64,000 nt of DNA from Streptomyces sp. 1331.2 (GTDB lineage Bacteria > Actinomycetota > Actinomycetes > Streptomycetales > Streptomycetaceae). Below are positions 51,406 through 60,435 of this stretch, piece by piece. The notes under the pieces were generated by a model. That model was not told the DNA's origin and ran no database searches. It was given only the letters and a program-made list of their open reading frames with translations. The stretch covers positions 6,255,001 through 6,319,000 of the forward strand of contig NZ_OBMJ01000001.1 of the NCBI RefSeq assembly GCF_900199205.1, written 5' to 3'. Within the stretch, counting starts at the first letter, position 1, and each line of letters opens with the position of its first letter. The position numbers were made by a program, and so were the translations under genes.

Positions 51406-54129
51406 ATGGCACAGCGCGCGAAACACCAGCTGCTCGGGCGCGCCCGGGAGTTGGACGTGCTGGCCGGCTTGCTGCGCGAGGTGGGCGACGGGCGCAGCCG
51501 GGTGTTGGTGCTGCGGGGTGAGGCCGGCGTCGGCAAGTCGGCGCTGCTCGACCATCTGGCCGGTCAGGCGGGGCCGTGGCAGGTCGTGCGCGCGGCCGGC
51601 GTTGAGGCCGAGGCTGAGTTCGCGTACTCGGCTCTGCAACGGCTGTGCGCCCCGCTGTTGTCGCACCTCGACAGGCTGCCGGAGGTGCAGCAGGACGCAC
51701 TGCGGGTCGCGTTCGGCCTGAGCGCGGGGAACCCTCCCGAGATGCTGCTGGTCGGGATGGCGGTCCTCGGCCTGTTCGCCGAGGCGGCGGCCCGGTCTCC
51801 GCTGGTGTGCCTGGTCGACGACGCGCAGTGGCTGGACCTGATGTCCCAGCGGATCCTGGCGTTCGTCGGACGCCGGCTGGACGCGGAATCGGTGGCGTTG
51901 GTGTTCGCCGAGCGGATCACGGACGGGAAGGCGGAGGACGAGGGCCTTTCCGGTCTGCTGGACCTTCCTCTGGGCGGGCTGGCCGATGCCGACGCCCGGG
52001 CGCTGCTGGACGGCGTGCTGCCGGGGCCGGTCGACGCCCGGGTGCGGGACCGGATCGTCGCCGAGACCGGCGGGAATCCGCTCGCCCTGCTGGAGTTGAC
52101 CCGGGGCCTGTCGCCGGCGGAGTTGGCGTTCGGCTTCGGCGGGCCCGGCGCCGGCCCGTTGGCGACCCGGCTCGAAGACGGCTTCCGTCGGCGCGTGGAC
52201 GCGCTGCCGGGCGACACCCGCGCCCTGCTGCTGGTCGCGGCGGTCGAACCGGTCGGCGACGGGTCGCTGTTGTGGCGTGCTCTGCGCCTGCTGGGAGTCG
52301 GTCCGGAGGCAGCGGCGGCAGCCGAGGCCGCGGACCTGATCACGCTGGGAGCCTCGGTGCGGTTCCGGCACCCGCTGGTGCGCTCCGCCGTCTGGCGGGG
52401 CGCGGAGCCCGCCGAGCTGCGGGAGGCGCACCGCGCCCTGGCCGAGGCCACCGACGCCGAGCGCGACCCCGACCGGCGGGCCTGGCACCGGGCCCATGCC
52501 GCGGTCGGGCCGGACGAGCAGGTCGCCACCGCACTGGAGGGCTCCGCCGATCGGGCCCTGGCGCGCGGTGGGCGGGCGGCCGCCGCCTCCTTCCTGGAAC
52601 GGGCCGCCGCGCTCACCCCCGACCGGAAGGAGCGGGCGCGGCGCGCACTGGCGGCCGCAGCGGCCAACGTCGCCGCCGGCCTGCCGACCCGGGTGCCCGA
52701 CCTGCTCGCCGCCGCGGAGCTGGGGCCGCTGGACCGGTTGCAGCAGGCCCATGCCGGCCGGCTGCGGGCCAAGGCGTCGTCCATGACCGACTCGGGGAAG
52801 GGCGCGGTGCAGCCGTTGCTCGACGCGGCGCGCCAGTTCAGGGACCTCGACCCGGCCGTCGCGCGGGAGACCTGCCTCGCGGCGTTCGACGCGGCCATCT
52901 GGGCCTGGCCGCTCGACGAAGGCGGAATACGGCGAGCGGCCGAGGTCGCTCGTGGCCTGACACCCGGCGACGAGCCGGCCGGAATCTTCCTCCGTGCCCT
53001 GGTCGCATGGACCACGGACGGGCAGGCCGCCGCCTTCCCGCTACTGGCGCGGGCGCTGCGCTCCCTCGCCGACGAGGAGGAGCCGTCCGTCCTGTGGGCG
53101 GCCACGAACGCTGCCGCGGAGCTGGGCGATCTCCAGGCATGGCTGGACGTCACCGATCGGGCGGTCCGTTTCGCCCGGACGACGGGCACGCTGTCGGTCC
53201 TCTCGACGGCGTTGCCCTACCGGGCGGGCGCGCTGGGCCATGCGGGGCGTCTCTCCGAAGCCGAGGACCTGCTGGCCGAGGCCGCAGCCATGGACACGGC
53301 CACCGGAGTGGCGATGCGCACGGCCACGGCGGCCTTGATCGGCGCGTACCGGGGACGGGAGCGAGAGGCCCTGGAACTGCTCGGGGCCATGGAACGGGAC
53401 GGCGAGCAGCGTGGCCTGGGCCGGCTGATCCGCGTAGCCGCGTGCGAGCGGGCCGTGCTCCACAACGGCCTGGGCAACTATCCGCTCGCCATGGAAGCGG
53501 CGCTGCGCGGGGGAGGGCACAAGGACCTCGTGGTGCACTTCTGGACGTGCAGCGAGCTGGTCGAGGCCGCGACCAGGGCCGGCGAGCCGGCCGTGGCGGC
53601 CGGGGCGCGCGAGCGGCTCGCCGACTGGAGCCGGGCCGGCACGCCCTGGGCCCTGGGCGCGCATGCGGTCGCCGACGCCCTGACCGGAGCGCCCGAGCGG
53701 GCCGAAGACCGTTACCGCGAGGCCATCGACCACTTCGGCCGCGGCGGGCTCGGCGTGTTCGAGACCCGGGCCCGACTGCTGTACGGGGAGTGGCTGCGCC
53801 GCCGGAACCGGCGCGCGCAGGCCCGTACCGAGCTGCGGGCGGCGTACGAGGCGGCCGCGCGCATGGGCATGGAGGCGTTCGCCGAGCGGGCCCGGCGTGA
53901 GCTGCTCGCCACCGGTGAGACGGTGCGCAAGCGGACCGTCGGCGCGCCGGTCCTGACCCCGCAGGAGGCGCAGATCGCCCGCCTCGCGGCCGCAGGGCAC
54001 CCGAACGTGGAGATCGGCGCACACCTGTTCCTCAGCCCTCGTACGGTCGAGTGGCACCTGCGCAAGGTCTTCGCCAAGATGGGGATCTCCTCCCGTCGAG
54101 AGATCGACGGCGCCTTGTCGGAGCGGTGA
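51406..54129 (+). CDS. LAL-type LuxR-family ATPase regulator
   Basis: 907 aa. N-terminal AAA/STAND ATPase: Walker A LRGEAGVGKSALLDHL (38-45), Walker B VCLVDDAQWLD. A long helical/TPR-like middle follows, and the C-terminal LuxR HTH is LTPQEAQIARLAAAGHPNVEI then FLSPRTVEWHLRKVFAKMG. ATG 51406 has GGAGGA upstream. LAL proteins are large activators of secondary-metabolite or sugar genes. A GTCANNTGAC box precedes it and neighbouring genes; remnants of the same protein occur at 54174-54428 and 59994-60415. It is the best candidate for the regulator that binds the boxes (inference). Confidence 0.93.
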   Translation: MAQRAKHQLLGRARELDVLAGLLREVGDGRSRVLVLRGEAGVGKSALLDHLAGQAGPWQVVRAAGVEAEAEFAYSALQRLCAPLLSHLDRLPEVQQDALRVAFGLSAGNPPEMLLVGMAVLGLFAEAAARSPLVCLVDDAQWLDLMSQRILAFVGRRLDAESVALVFAERITDGKAEDEGLSGLLDLPLGGLADADARALLDGVLPGPVDARVRDRIVAETGGNPLALLELTRGLSPAELAFGFGGPGAGPLATRLEDGFRRRVDALPGDTRALLLVAAVEPVGDGSLLWRALRLLGVGPEAAAAAEAADLITLGASVRFRHPLVRSAVWRGAEPAELREAHRALAEATDAERDPDRRAWHRAHAAVGPDEQVATALEGSADRALARGGRAAAASFLERAAALTPDRKERARRALAAAAANVAAGLPTRVPDLLAAAELGPLDRLQQAHAGRLRAKASSMTDSGKGAVQPLLDAARQFRDLDPAVARETCLAAFDAAIWAWPLDEGGIRRAAEVARGLTPGDEPAGIFLRALVAWTTDGQAAAFPLLARALRSLADEEEPSVLWAATNAAAELGDLQAWLDVTDRAVRFARTTGTLSVLSTALPYRAGALGHAGRLSEAEDLLAEAAAMDTATGVAMRTATAALIGAYRGREREALELLGAMERDGEQRGLGRLIRVAACERAVLHNGLGNYPLAMEAALRGGGHKDLVVHFWTCSELVEAATRAGEPAVAAGARERLADWSRAGTPWALGAHAVADALTGAPERAEDRYREAIDHFGRGGLGVFETRARLLYGEWLRRRNRRAQARTELRAAYEAAARMGMEAFAERARRELLATGETVRKRTVGAPVLTPQEAQIARLAAAGHPNVEIGAHLFLSPRTVEWHLRKVFAKMGISSRREIDGALSER

Positions 54130-54173
54130 CCGCCATGCGGTGATCGCCGATGCCCGGCGGGCCCGTGGGACGG

Positions 54174-54428
54174 CTACGGCAGCACGGTGTGCCACTCCCG
54201 CCGTGAGCTGATGCCGAGTTTGGTGAACACCTTGCGCAGGTGCCACTCGACCGTCCGTGCACTGAGGAAGAGCTCGGCTCCGATCTCCGCGTTCGAACGG
54301 CCGTCCCGTGCGTGCCTGGCGATCCGGCTCTCCTGCTCCGTCAGCTCGACCGTCCGTTGCGCGGCAGGCGGCGACACCGAGACCCCACATTCGGCGAGAT
54401 GGCGCGGCGGCACCTCGTCACCTGACAT
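54174..54428 (-). CDS. Orphan LuxR DNA-binding domain
   Basis: 84 aa: LTEQESRIARHARDGRSNAEIG followed by FLSARTVEWHLRKVFTKLG, a complete GerE/LuxR HTH with no N-terminal domain. ATG 54428. It is convergent with the full LAL gene and probably the last part of a duplicated regulator, though it could still bind the same DNA. GTCACCTGAC (54417-54426) overlaps its start. Confidence 0.7.
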   Translation of the reverse strand: MSGDEVPPRHLAECGVSVSPPAAQRTVELTEQESRIARHARDGRSNAEIGAELFLSARTVEWHLRKVFTKLGISSRREWHTVLP

Positions 54429-54581
54429 CCGATGACAACTGGCTGATGATCCTTCAGCTCCATGTGTCCAGGCAGCAGTGAAAGGGCCGCTTCCTCAGCC
54501 TCAGGACGTCCAAGCGCGGGCGGCTGTCCGGATGCACCGACCGAGATCCGCTGACTTGAGTCGTACGACTGAAGTCCCGGC

Positions 54582-54677
54582 CACGTCGACCTCTACGACA
54601 AGGCCGAGTACATCGACCCCGCTGTCGGCAAACTCACCGCCTACTTCGCTCGCCATCTGGCCGGCGTCACCGACTGA
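54582..54677 (+). pseudogene. Alpha/beta hydrolase C-terminal remnant
   Basis: 31 codons: HVDLYDKAEYIDPAVGKLTA then YFARHLAGVTD and a stop. This is the C-terminal signature of dienelactone-type alpha/beta hydrolases (HxDLYDxxEYV). Nothing upstream completes it. Confidence 0.55.
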
Positions 54678-54751
54678 CGGTCCAGGCGAGGCCACCGGAT
54701 CCCTGAGCTCCAGTTCGAGGCGCGTGCTGCGACGCCGCCCCGCAGGCGCGG

Positions 54752-54997
54752 GTGATCACCACCTTCGTGGGCGCCGGGATCATATCGACGGAGCATCCGC
54801 TGCCCATGGACCGGATCTACCTGCTCAACCCGGGTCAGTCCATCGACGTGGGGGACCGGACGCTCACCGCGTTCCGGCCGCCACTGTTCGACAACCCGGC
54901 GACCGTCGGGTTCTTCGACGACCGCACCGGGGTCTGCTTCAGTTCCGACTGCTTCGCCGACTGCTGCCGTGCGCGGCTCGCCGGGCGGCCGGCCTGA
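54752..54997 (+). pseudogene. MBL-fold hydrolase fragment
   Basis: 81 codons with MDRIYLLNPGQSIDVGDRTL and AFRPPLFDNPATVGFFDDRT, matching an internal part of flavodiiron/MBL-fold metallo-hydrolases, ending FSSDCFADCC. The metal-binding HxHxDH motif and both ends are missing. Between 54430 and 55010 there is no intact gene. Confidence 0.55.
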
Positions 54998-55015
54998 CAT
55001 GCCCGCGGGCGGCGG

Positions 55016-56485
55016 TCAGCGCTGGTTGAGCCAGCCGCAGACGAAGTAGTTCTGGTCCGCGTCCCGCTCGACGATCCACTGGTAGTTGACGTCGCCCGCC
55101 AGGCGCCCGGTGTTCGGGTCCTGTTGGGTGACCGTCGCCTCGACGCTGAGCTGGTCCGTCCCGACGGGTATGTCGTACGGCTGGAGCTGCCAGCGCGCGA
55201 CGTAGTAGCCGTTGAGCGCGAACCCGAGCAGCGTCGAGCGCAGCCGGGGGCAGGTCCCGCTGCGCAGGGCCGTCATGTCGTGGTTGGCCAGGCCGTTCAT
55301 GTACACCTGGAAGACCCGGTCGACGGCCGCACGGTCGAGCGTCGGGACGGCGGGCTTCGGCGTGTAGGTCGGCGTGCGCACCGGGGTCGGGGTCGGCGTC
55401 CGAGTCGGCGCGGGCGCGGTGCTGGAGCTGGTGCCGGCACTGCTGGCGGTCGTGGTGGGCGCACTGGTGGCCGCAGTCCTCCCGGCGTCGGATGCCGCTT
55501 CCGGCCACAGCTTCCACGTCGCAACGGCGACGGCAGCCGCCAGGACAACTGCGAGGAGCGCGCGGCGGGTTCGCGTGTGCCGTTCCACCGGTGGCGCCAG
55601 GCGCATGGTGCCCGGCGTCGGGTGCGAGGCGGCGGGCGGCGCCCAGTCCCGTGGGAGGCGCTTGGTGTCGAGGGCGAGTCCGGAGAGCAGCTCGTGGGCG
55701 GCCTCGGCCGTCAGGCGGTCCGCGGGCGCCTTGCGGAGCAGGCCCGTCAGGAGCGGTGCGAGCGCCCCGGCGTGGGCGGCCGGTGTCGGCTCCTCCGTGA
55801 CGATGGCCAGGAACACGGCCCCGGCGCCCGCACCGGCGAACGGCGGACGGCCCTCCAGGGCGGTGTAGAGCGTCGCGCCCAGGGCCCACAGGTCGGACTC
55901 GGCCGTCGCCGGGAGCCCACGGACCTGCTCGGGGGCCATGTAGGCCGGCGTGCCGAGGAGCGCGCCCGAGCGGGTCAGCGTCAGGTCGCCCTCGACGGCG
56001 GCGATCCCGAAGTCGGTCAGGACGACGCGCCCGCCCTCCAGCAGCACGTTGGAGGGCTTGATGTCCCGGTGGGTGATGCCCGCCGCATGAGCGGCCCGCA
56101 GTGCCTCAAGGACCTGCAGACCGATGCGCGCGACCCGCTCGGGCGGCAGCGAGCCCTCCTCCTGGAGGAGGTCGTCCAGCGAGCGCCCGCGGACCAGTTC
56201 CATGACGATCCACGGCAGCCCGTCCTCCCCCGCCACCCGGTCGTGGACGGTGATGACCCCGGGGTGCTTGAGCCTCGCGGCGGCACGGGCCTCGCGGTCC
56301 AGCCGCCCGATCCACGACTCCCGCTCGGCGGGCTCCATGCCCTCGGGCAGCCGCAGTTCCTTGACGGCCACCTCCCGGTCCAGTTGCTCGTCGTGGGCCC
56401 GCCAGACCGTCCCCATGCCGCCCCGGCCGAGCACGTCGCGCAGCCGGTACCGCCCGGCCAGCAGGCGCCCGAAGTTGTCAGTCAC
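55016..56485 (-). CDS. Transmembrane Ser/Thr protein kinase
   Basis: 489 aa. Kinase domain residues 10-265: RGGMGTVWRAHD, VAVKELRLP, HRDIKPSNVLLE, DFGIAAVEG and TPAYMAPEQVRG. One transmembrane helix near 310-330 (RALLAVVLAAAVAVATWKLW), then a Thr/Pro-rich linker and an extracellular domain of about 110 residues (VFQVYMNGLANHDMTALRSG) with two Cys (TCPRL, FVCGW). It lacks PASTA repeats. GTG start 56485. Likely a sensor kinase of the PknB-like class; the external domain resembles a sensor that could bind a ligand. The ligand is unknown. Confidence 0.93.
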   Translation of the reverse strand: MTDNFGRLLAGRYRLRDVLGRGGMGTVWRAHDEQLDREVAVKELRLPEGMEPAERESWIGRLDREARAAARLKHPGVITVHDRVAGEDGLPWIVMELVRGRSLDDLLQEEGSLPPERVARIGLQVLEALRAAHAAGITHRDIKPSNVLLEGGRVVLTDFGIAAVEGDLTLTRSGALLGTPAYMAPEQVRGLPATAESDLWALGATLYTALEGRPPFAGAGAGAVFLAIVTEEPTPAAHAGALAPLLTGLLRKAPADRLTAEAAHELLSGLALDTKRLPRDWAPPAASHPTPGTMRLAPPVERHTRTRRALLAVVLAAAVAVATWKLWPEAASDAGRTAATSAPTTTASSAGTSSSTAPAPTRTPTPTPVRTPTYTPKPAVPTLDRAAVDRVFQVYMNGLANHDMTALRSGTCPRLRSTLLGFALNGYYVARWQLQPYDIPVGTDQLSVEATVTQQDPNTGRLAGDVNYQWIVERDADQNYFVCGWLNQR

Positions 56486-56551
56486 GACACGGAACCTAAC
56501 GCATCACCGGCGGCCGTCGAACGGAAACGAACGATCAGGGGCCGGAGTCGG

Positions 56552-56880
56552 TCAGCAGGGAGTGAGGAGGCAGAACTCGTACTCCTGCGGGTCGGCGAGC
56601 ACGGTCCAGGAGATCGCGGACCGGCCGACACCGGGGTCGGGGGCGCCAAGGGCGCGCAGTCGGGACTCCTCCGCCGCCATGTCGTCACCGCGGCACGGGC
56701 GGACGTCGAGGTGAACGCGGCTCCACACGCTCTCGGTGTCCGGCGTGCGGACGAACTCCAGGTAGGGGCCGACCGCCTTGGGCGGAGCGCATGGTGGCGT
56801 AGTCGTCGGTGACCTCGCCCCCGCCGCAAACGGCCGCCCCGGCCAGTTGATCGGGGCCGGCCGGTTCTGACTCGCCCTGG
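56552..56880 (-). pseudogene. VOC (glyoxalase-like) protein, N-truncated and frameshifted
   Basis: The last 70 codons (VGPYLEFVRTPDTESVWSRV, HLDVRPCRGDD, SAISWTVLADPQEYEFCLL) are the C-terminal half of a glyoxalase-like protein. Near 56790 the frame shifts: the preceding part reads GGEVTDDYATMRSA one frame away, and the first strand is lost. One extra C in CGCTCCGCCCAAG explains the break. Confidence 0.6.
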
Positions 56881-56911
56881 CGGCCTGGCGAACGTCCGCC
56901 AGGCCGCCAGG
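56876..56911 (-). terminator. Hairpin past the GNAT remnant
   Basis: 15-bp perfect stem CCTGGCGGCCTGGCG (56876-56890) with CGCCAGGCCGCCAGG (56897-56911), 5 bp past a minus-strand stop at 56916. Confidence 0.7.
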
Positions 56912-56915
56912 CCGG

Positions 56916-57187
56916 TCAGGAGATGACGGGGCTGCGGCGCTCCACCAACACGACGTCGCGCCAGCCGCCGTTGTGGCGGCCGAGGCGTTCGCGGGTGCCG
57001 ACCACACCGAAGCCTGCCTTGGCGTGGAGGGCCTCGCGGCCTCCGTGATCGCGCCCTCCAGCCACGTCCACCCCGACGCCCAAGGCCGGGGCGTCGGGGT
57101 GGCCCTGCTCCAGGCCCTGCTGGCCTCCACCGACGCCGCCGGGAATCCGGACCGTGCAGTCCGGCATCTTTCCGGAGAACACCGCCA
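56916..57187 (-). pseudogene. GNAT acetyltransferase remnant, scrambled by inversion
   Basis: On the minus strand 57032-56916 encodes LHAKAGFGVVGTRERLGRHN then WRDVVLVERRSPVIS, the C-terminus of phosphinothricin-type acetyltransferases. On the plus strand 57040-57187 encodes the preceding part: HVHPDAQGRGVGVALLQALL then, one frame over, VQSGIFPENTASL. In an intact gene these join in one orientation, so the middle segment has been inverted in place. An imperfect GTGGAGGGC/GCCCTCCAGCCAC repeat sits at the junction. N-terminus absent. Confidence 0.6.
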
Positions 57188-57207
57188 GCCTCGGGGGCGC
57201 GGCGGTG

Positions 57208-58476
57208 TCAGCGGACGTCGGGCCGCGGGACGGTCCAGGAGGGGCGGTCGTTGACGTCGGCGACGGTGGCCAGGGACAGCTCCTTGTATCGTCCGGAGAC
57301 GGCGGCGGCTCGGTCGGCGGGCAGTGGGCCACCGTGCTCGGCCGCGCGGGCGATGATCTCCTCAGGACCGAGGGCGCGGTTGGCCAGGACCAGCGCGTTC
57401 AGGACCGGGCGGCGCAGATCGTCGTACTGCCGCAGGGCGGCCACCGGGTCGGCCTCCCGGGCCAGGCACCAGGCCAGGACCCGGGCGTCGATCACGGACT
57501 GCGAGCCGCCGTTCATTCCCATCGGGAGCATCGGGTGGGCGGCGTCCCCGAGCAGGGTGACCCGTCCCGCGCTCCAGGACGGCAGCGGGTCGCGGTCGGC
57601 CATCGGGTACGCGAGGACGGGGGAGGTGTGCCCAACCAGGGCCGGCAGGTCGATCCACGGTAGCTGCCACTCGCGCAGGCGGGCCTGGGCCTCGGTCGCG
57701 GTGACCGGGCGGGCCTCGGTGGGGGTGGTGGGGCAGCCGGAGTGCCCCGGCGCCGCTGCGGGCGGTTCGTCGGGTACCTCCAGCACCCAGTTCAGCAGAT
57801 CCTCGCCGGGCTCGGCGGTCGGGGCGATGGGGTAGGCGACGAACTTCGCGCCGGGGGTGCCGCCCGCCACGACCAGCGAGCGGCCGTCGAGCAGCCGCGG
57901 GCGGGGCGCGATGCCGCGCCACATCAGGACGCCGTGCCGGCGTGCGGCGCTCTCGTGCGGGTGGAGCCGGGCCCGGACCGCGGAGTTGATGCCGTCGGCG
58001 CCGACCAGCACCTCGGCCTCCTCCACCACCGTCGCCCCGGTCGGCCGGTCCAGGAAGTGGGCCCGGACGCCGCCCGGCACCGTCTCGAAGTGCTGTAGCC
58101 GCCGCCCGGTGCGCACCGCGTCCGGGCCCAGCCGCTCGACCACCGCCGCCAGCAGCAGGGTGTGCAGGCGGCCGCGGTGTACGGAGTACTGCGGCCACCG
58201 GTAACCGGCCGCCGTACCCAGCGGCTCGTCCCACACGGGTGCGCCGGCCCGGTCGTAGTAGCGCAGCCGCTGCGGCGCGAGGGCGATCGCGGCCAGTTCG
58301 TCGGCCAGGCCGAGCTCGGCGAGCTCCCGGACGGCATGCGGCAGCAGGTTGATCCCCACGCCCACCGCCTCGATCGCCCGCGCCGCCTCGCACACCCACG
58401 GGCGGAACCCGGCCGCGTGCAGGCTCAGCGCGCAGCTCAGTCCCGCAATCCCGCCCCCGACGACCCCGACCCGCAT
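57208..58476 (-). CDS. PhzS-like flavin monooxygenase
   Basis: 422-aa class A flavoprotein. FAD fold VGVVGGGIAGLSCALSLH, VGINLLPHAVRELAELGL, RWPQYSVHRGRLHTLLLAAV and LLGDAAHPMLPMGMNGGSQS match PhzS, which hydroxylates and decarboxylates 5-methylphenazine-1-carboxylate in pyocyanin synthesis. No phenazine genes are visible nearby, so its true substrate is unknown. ATG 58476 has AGGAGGGG upstream. Upstream sequence 58477-58925 contains no gene. Confidence 0.9.
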   Translation of the reverse strand: MRVGVVGGGIAGLSCALSLHAAGFRPWVCEAARAIEAVGVGINLLPHAVRELAELGLADELAAIALAPQRLRYYDRAGAPVWDEPLGTAAGYRWPQYSVHRGRLHTLLLAAVVERLGPDAVRTGRRLQHFETVPGGVRAHFLDRPTGATVVEEAEVLVGADGINSAVRARLHPHESAARRHGVLMWRGIAPRPRLLDGRSLVVAGGTPGAKFVAYPIAPTAEPGEDLLNWVLEVPDEPPAAAPGHSGCPTTPTEARPVTATEAQARLREWQLPWIDLPALVGHTSPVLAYPMADRDPLPSWSAGRVTLLGDAAHPMLPMGMNGGSQSVIDARVLAWCLAREADPVAALRQYDDLRRPVLNALVLANRALGPEEIIARAAEHGGPLPADRAAAVSGRYKELSLATVADVNDRPSWTVPRPDVR

Positions 58477-58925
58477 CAACCCCTCCTCCTTCTCGCACCG
58501 CTCCGGTCGACACGGGTGCAGGACGTCCGGCCCATGTGGGGGAGAAACGTATCTGCGCCGCTGCGGCCTGCTGGGGAACAGCCGCCGTAGCCCTTCCTCG
58601 CATGCCAGTGACACGTTGTCAGATACTCGTCCACCGAAGGGCCGCCCTGTCGACCTGTGACCCGAACGGGTGAATGTCCCCGGGCGGCGGAGCCGTGCGC
58701 CGACAGCGATCGGTGGATTTGGCGCGGGTATGGCCTGTCGGCCGGCCGCCTACCTGTCCGACTGGTCCACTACGCATCGTCACCAACGGAAGCGGCATGT
58801 CGAAGGATCTCGGGTGAGATGTTCCTGATGGCATCAGGGCTGAACCGTGTCGGACGGTGCCGAGCCGATCCATGCGCGCCGGGCGCTCCCTGACGGGTCC
58901 CTCTCCACCTGGCGGGGCCGGTGAG
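58477..58925. other. Intergenic region, nothing recognised
   Basis: 449 bp between the PhzS-like gene and a terminator. Short frames exist, but none has good codon pattern, and no tRNA or operator was identified. Confidence 0.55.
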
Positions 58926-58962
58926 CGGGCGGGCCCGAGCGCAACACGCTCGGGCCCGCCCG
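58926..58962 (-). terminator. Strong hairpin after secreted protein gene
   Basis: 16-bp perfect stem (58926-58941 with 58947-58962) and a CAACA loop, 8 bp past the stop at 58971. Confidence 0.85.
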
Positions 58963-58970
58963 GCTACGGC

Positions 58971-59579
58971 TCAGCCCAGCGTGCAGGCGAGCTCTGCCTT
59001 GATCCTGTTTCGGAGGTCCTCCTGGGCATAGCACTGGCCGCTGTAGACGTCCTGGAACTGGGGGCTGATGAGGTGGACGTTCACGATCTCGGTCACGATG
59101 TTGACGTTCCCCTGAGCCACGATGGTGTTGTGCGCGACCGCCACCTGTCCCGTCGGAGCCGTCCGGGCGCCGATGACGCCGCCCTCACCGTAGATCAGGT
59201 TGGTGATCTTGGTGTAGATGGTCACCTCCTTGCCCTGGATGTTGTTGCCGACGATGGCGACCGACCAGTCCTTGTAGTTGCGCTGCCAGCCGAAGTGGGT
59301 CTTCTGATTCAGGGCCTGCACGGCGCCGTAACCGAGCACGGATACCCAGCGGTGCGGGAGCAGCGGGCGCCCGGCCGGGTGGTCGCGGGGCTTCGCAGGC
59401 TCTCCCGACTGCGCGGCCTCGTACAGGTCCTGGGTCCCCATGCTCAGGCGGTCCGCCGCCGAAACCACCTGGGGTGCGGCGCTGGCAGGCGCGGCGATGG
59501 CGCCGGTGACGGCCAGTGCCGCGACCGCGGCGACCGCGGCCGTCTTCCACTTCCCGCCGGGCCGCTGACTGATGGTCAT
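58971..59579 (-). CDS. Secreted hypothetical protein
   Basis: 202 aa. Signal peptide KWKTAAVAAVAALAVTGAIA, APASAAP cleavage near residue 36. The mature protein is rich in beta strands with repeated V/I/N patterns (VAIVGNNIQGKEVTIYTKI, VNIVTEIVNVHLISPQFQ), and two cysteines near the C-terminus (QCYAQE, ACTLG). No family is recognised. ATG 59579 has GAGGAGCAA upstream. A GTCANNTGAC box ends 107 bp before it. Confidence 0.8.
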   Translation of the reverse strand: MTISQRPGGKWKTAAVAAVAALAVTGAIAAPASAAPQVVSAADRLSMGTQDLYEAAQSGEPAKPRDHPAGRPLLPHRWVSVLGYGAVQALNQKTHFGWQRNYKDWSVAIVGNNIQGKEVTIYTKITNLIYGEGGVIGARTAPTGQVAVAHNTIVAQGNVNIVTEIVNVHLISPQFQDVYSGQCYAQEDLRNRIKAELACTLG

Positions 59580-59686
59580 TCTGTTGCTCCTCGTTCTCAT
59601 CTATCAACGAGCGCGCGGCACGCCGGACGCGCCCGCCGCCGGGCACCCCCGGCTCGCACCACTGTCGCCGACCCGTCCCCGGCACA

Positions 59687-59701
59687 CATCAGTCATTTGA
59701 C
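59687..59701 (-). promoter_or_regulatory. GTCANNTGAC box upstream of secreted protein
   Basis: Toward the gene at 59579: GTCAAATGAC then TGATG. It is the same orientation and spacing class as the other boxes. Confidence 0.7.
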
Positions 59702-59884
59702 TGCAGGACACACCCAGGGCTTCGGCGGGTCTGCGCGGCGGGCGCCGCCGGCCGACAGGGCTGCGCCGGCGCCACGTTCGTTCCGGCGGGCCGACGGTTC
59801 CTTCTACCAGTGGCATTGATGCCGTGCCGTAGGTGCCGAAGGCGAAGCACTGCAGGCCGTCGCCATGGTCGAGCACGGTGGAGT

Positions 59885-59995
59885 GCCGGCGAGAACCCGC
59901 AACAGGGTGGACTTGCCGGCGCCGTTCTCCCCGATCAGGCCGATCCGGTGGCCGGGGGAGGCGGTCAGGCAGACGCCGTCGAGGACGCGCCGGCC
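59885..59995 (-). pseudogene. ABC-F ATPase fragment
   Basis: Encodes RRVLDGVCLTASPGHRIGLI then GENGAGKSTLLRVLAG, the first Walker A region of an ABC-F protein. Nothing of the remaining ATPase follows. It abuts the LuxR remnant at 59994. Confidence 0.65.
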
Positions 59996-60415
59996 ACCGA
60001 CGCCGAGCGCGACCCTGACCGGCAGGCCTGGCACCGGGCCCATGCCGCGGTCGGGCCGGACGAGCAGGTGGCGGCCGCGCTGGAGAGCTCCGCCGACCGG
60101 GCCCTCGCGCGCGGTGGCCGGGCGGCCGCCGCGTCCTTCGGCGAGCCGCTCGGCATGGAGGCGTTCGCCGAGCGGGCCCGGCGAGAACTGCTCGCCACCG
60201 GCGAGACCGTCCGCAAGCGGGCCCCCGGCGCGCCGGTCCTGACTCCGCAGGAGGCGCAGATCGCCCGCCTCGCGGCCGGCGGGCACCCGAACGCGGAGAT
60301 CGGAGCGCGGCTGTTCCTCAGCCCCCGCACAGTCGAGTGGCACCTGCGCAAGGTCTTCGCCAAGCTGGGGATCTCCTCCCGCCGTGAGCTCGACGGCGCC
60401 CTGGCCGGGCAGTAG
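59994..60415 (+). pseudogene. LAL regulator remnant with internal deletion
   Basis: Starts in the middle of the LAL sequence (ATDAERDPDRQAWHRAHAA), continues to RGGRAAAASF, then jumps to GMEAFAERARRELLATGET and ends with the complete LuxR HTH (FLSPRTVEWHLRKVFAKLG). Compared with the gene at 51406 about 420 residues are deleted and the ATPase domain is lost. The HTH frame is open to TAG at 60413, so a DNA-binding peptide could still be made if started internally. Confidence 0.75.
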
Positions 60416-60435
60416 CCGGCCGCCGGGCAGGGCCT

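Noticed and set aside
58477..58925. Possible small gene near 58657-58893
   Set aside because: No ribosome binding site or domain; composition not coding-like.
59810..59990. Coding sequence upstream of the LuxR remnant on plus
   Set aside because: It is antisense to the ABC-F fragment and has no homology to the LAL N-terminus.
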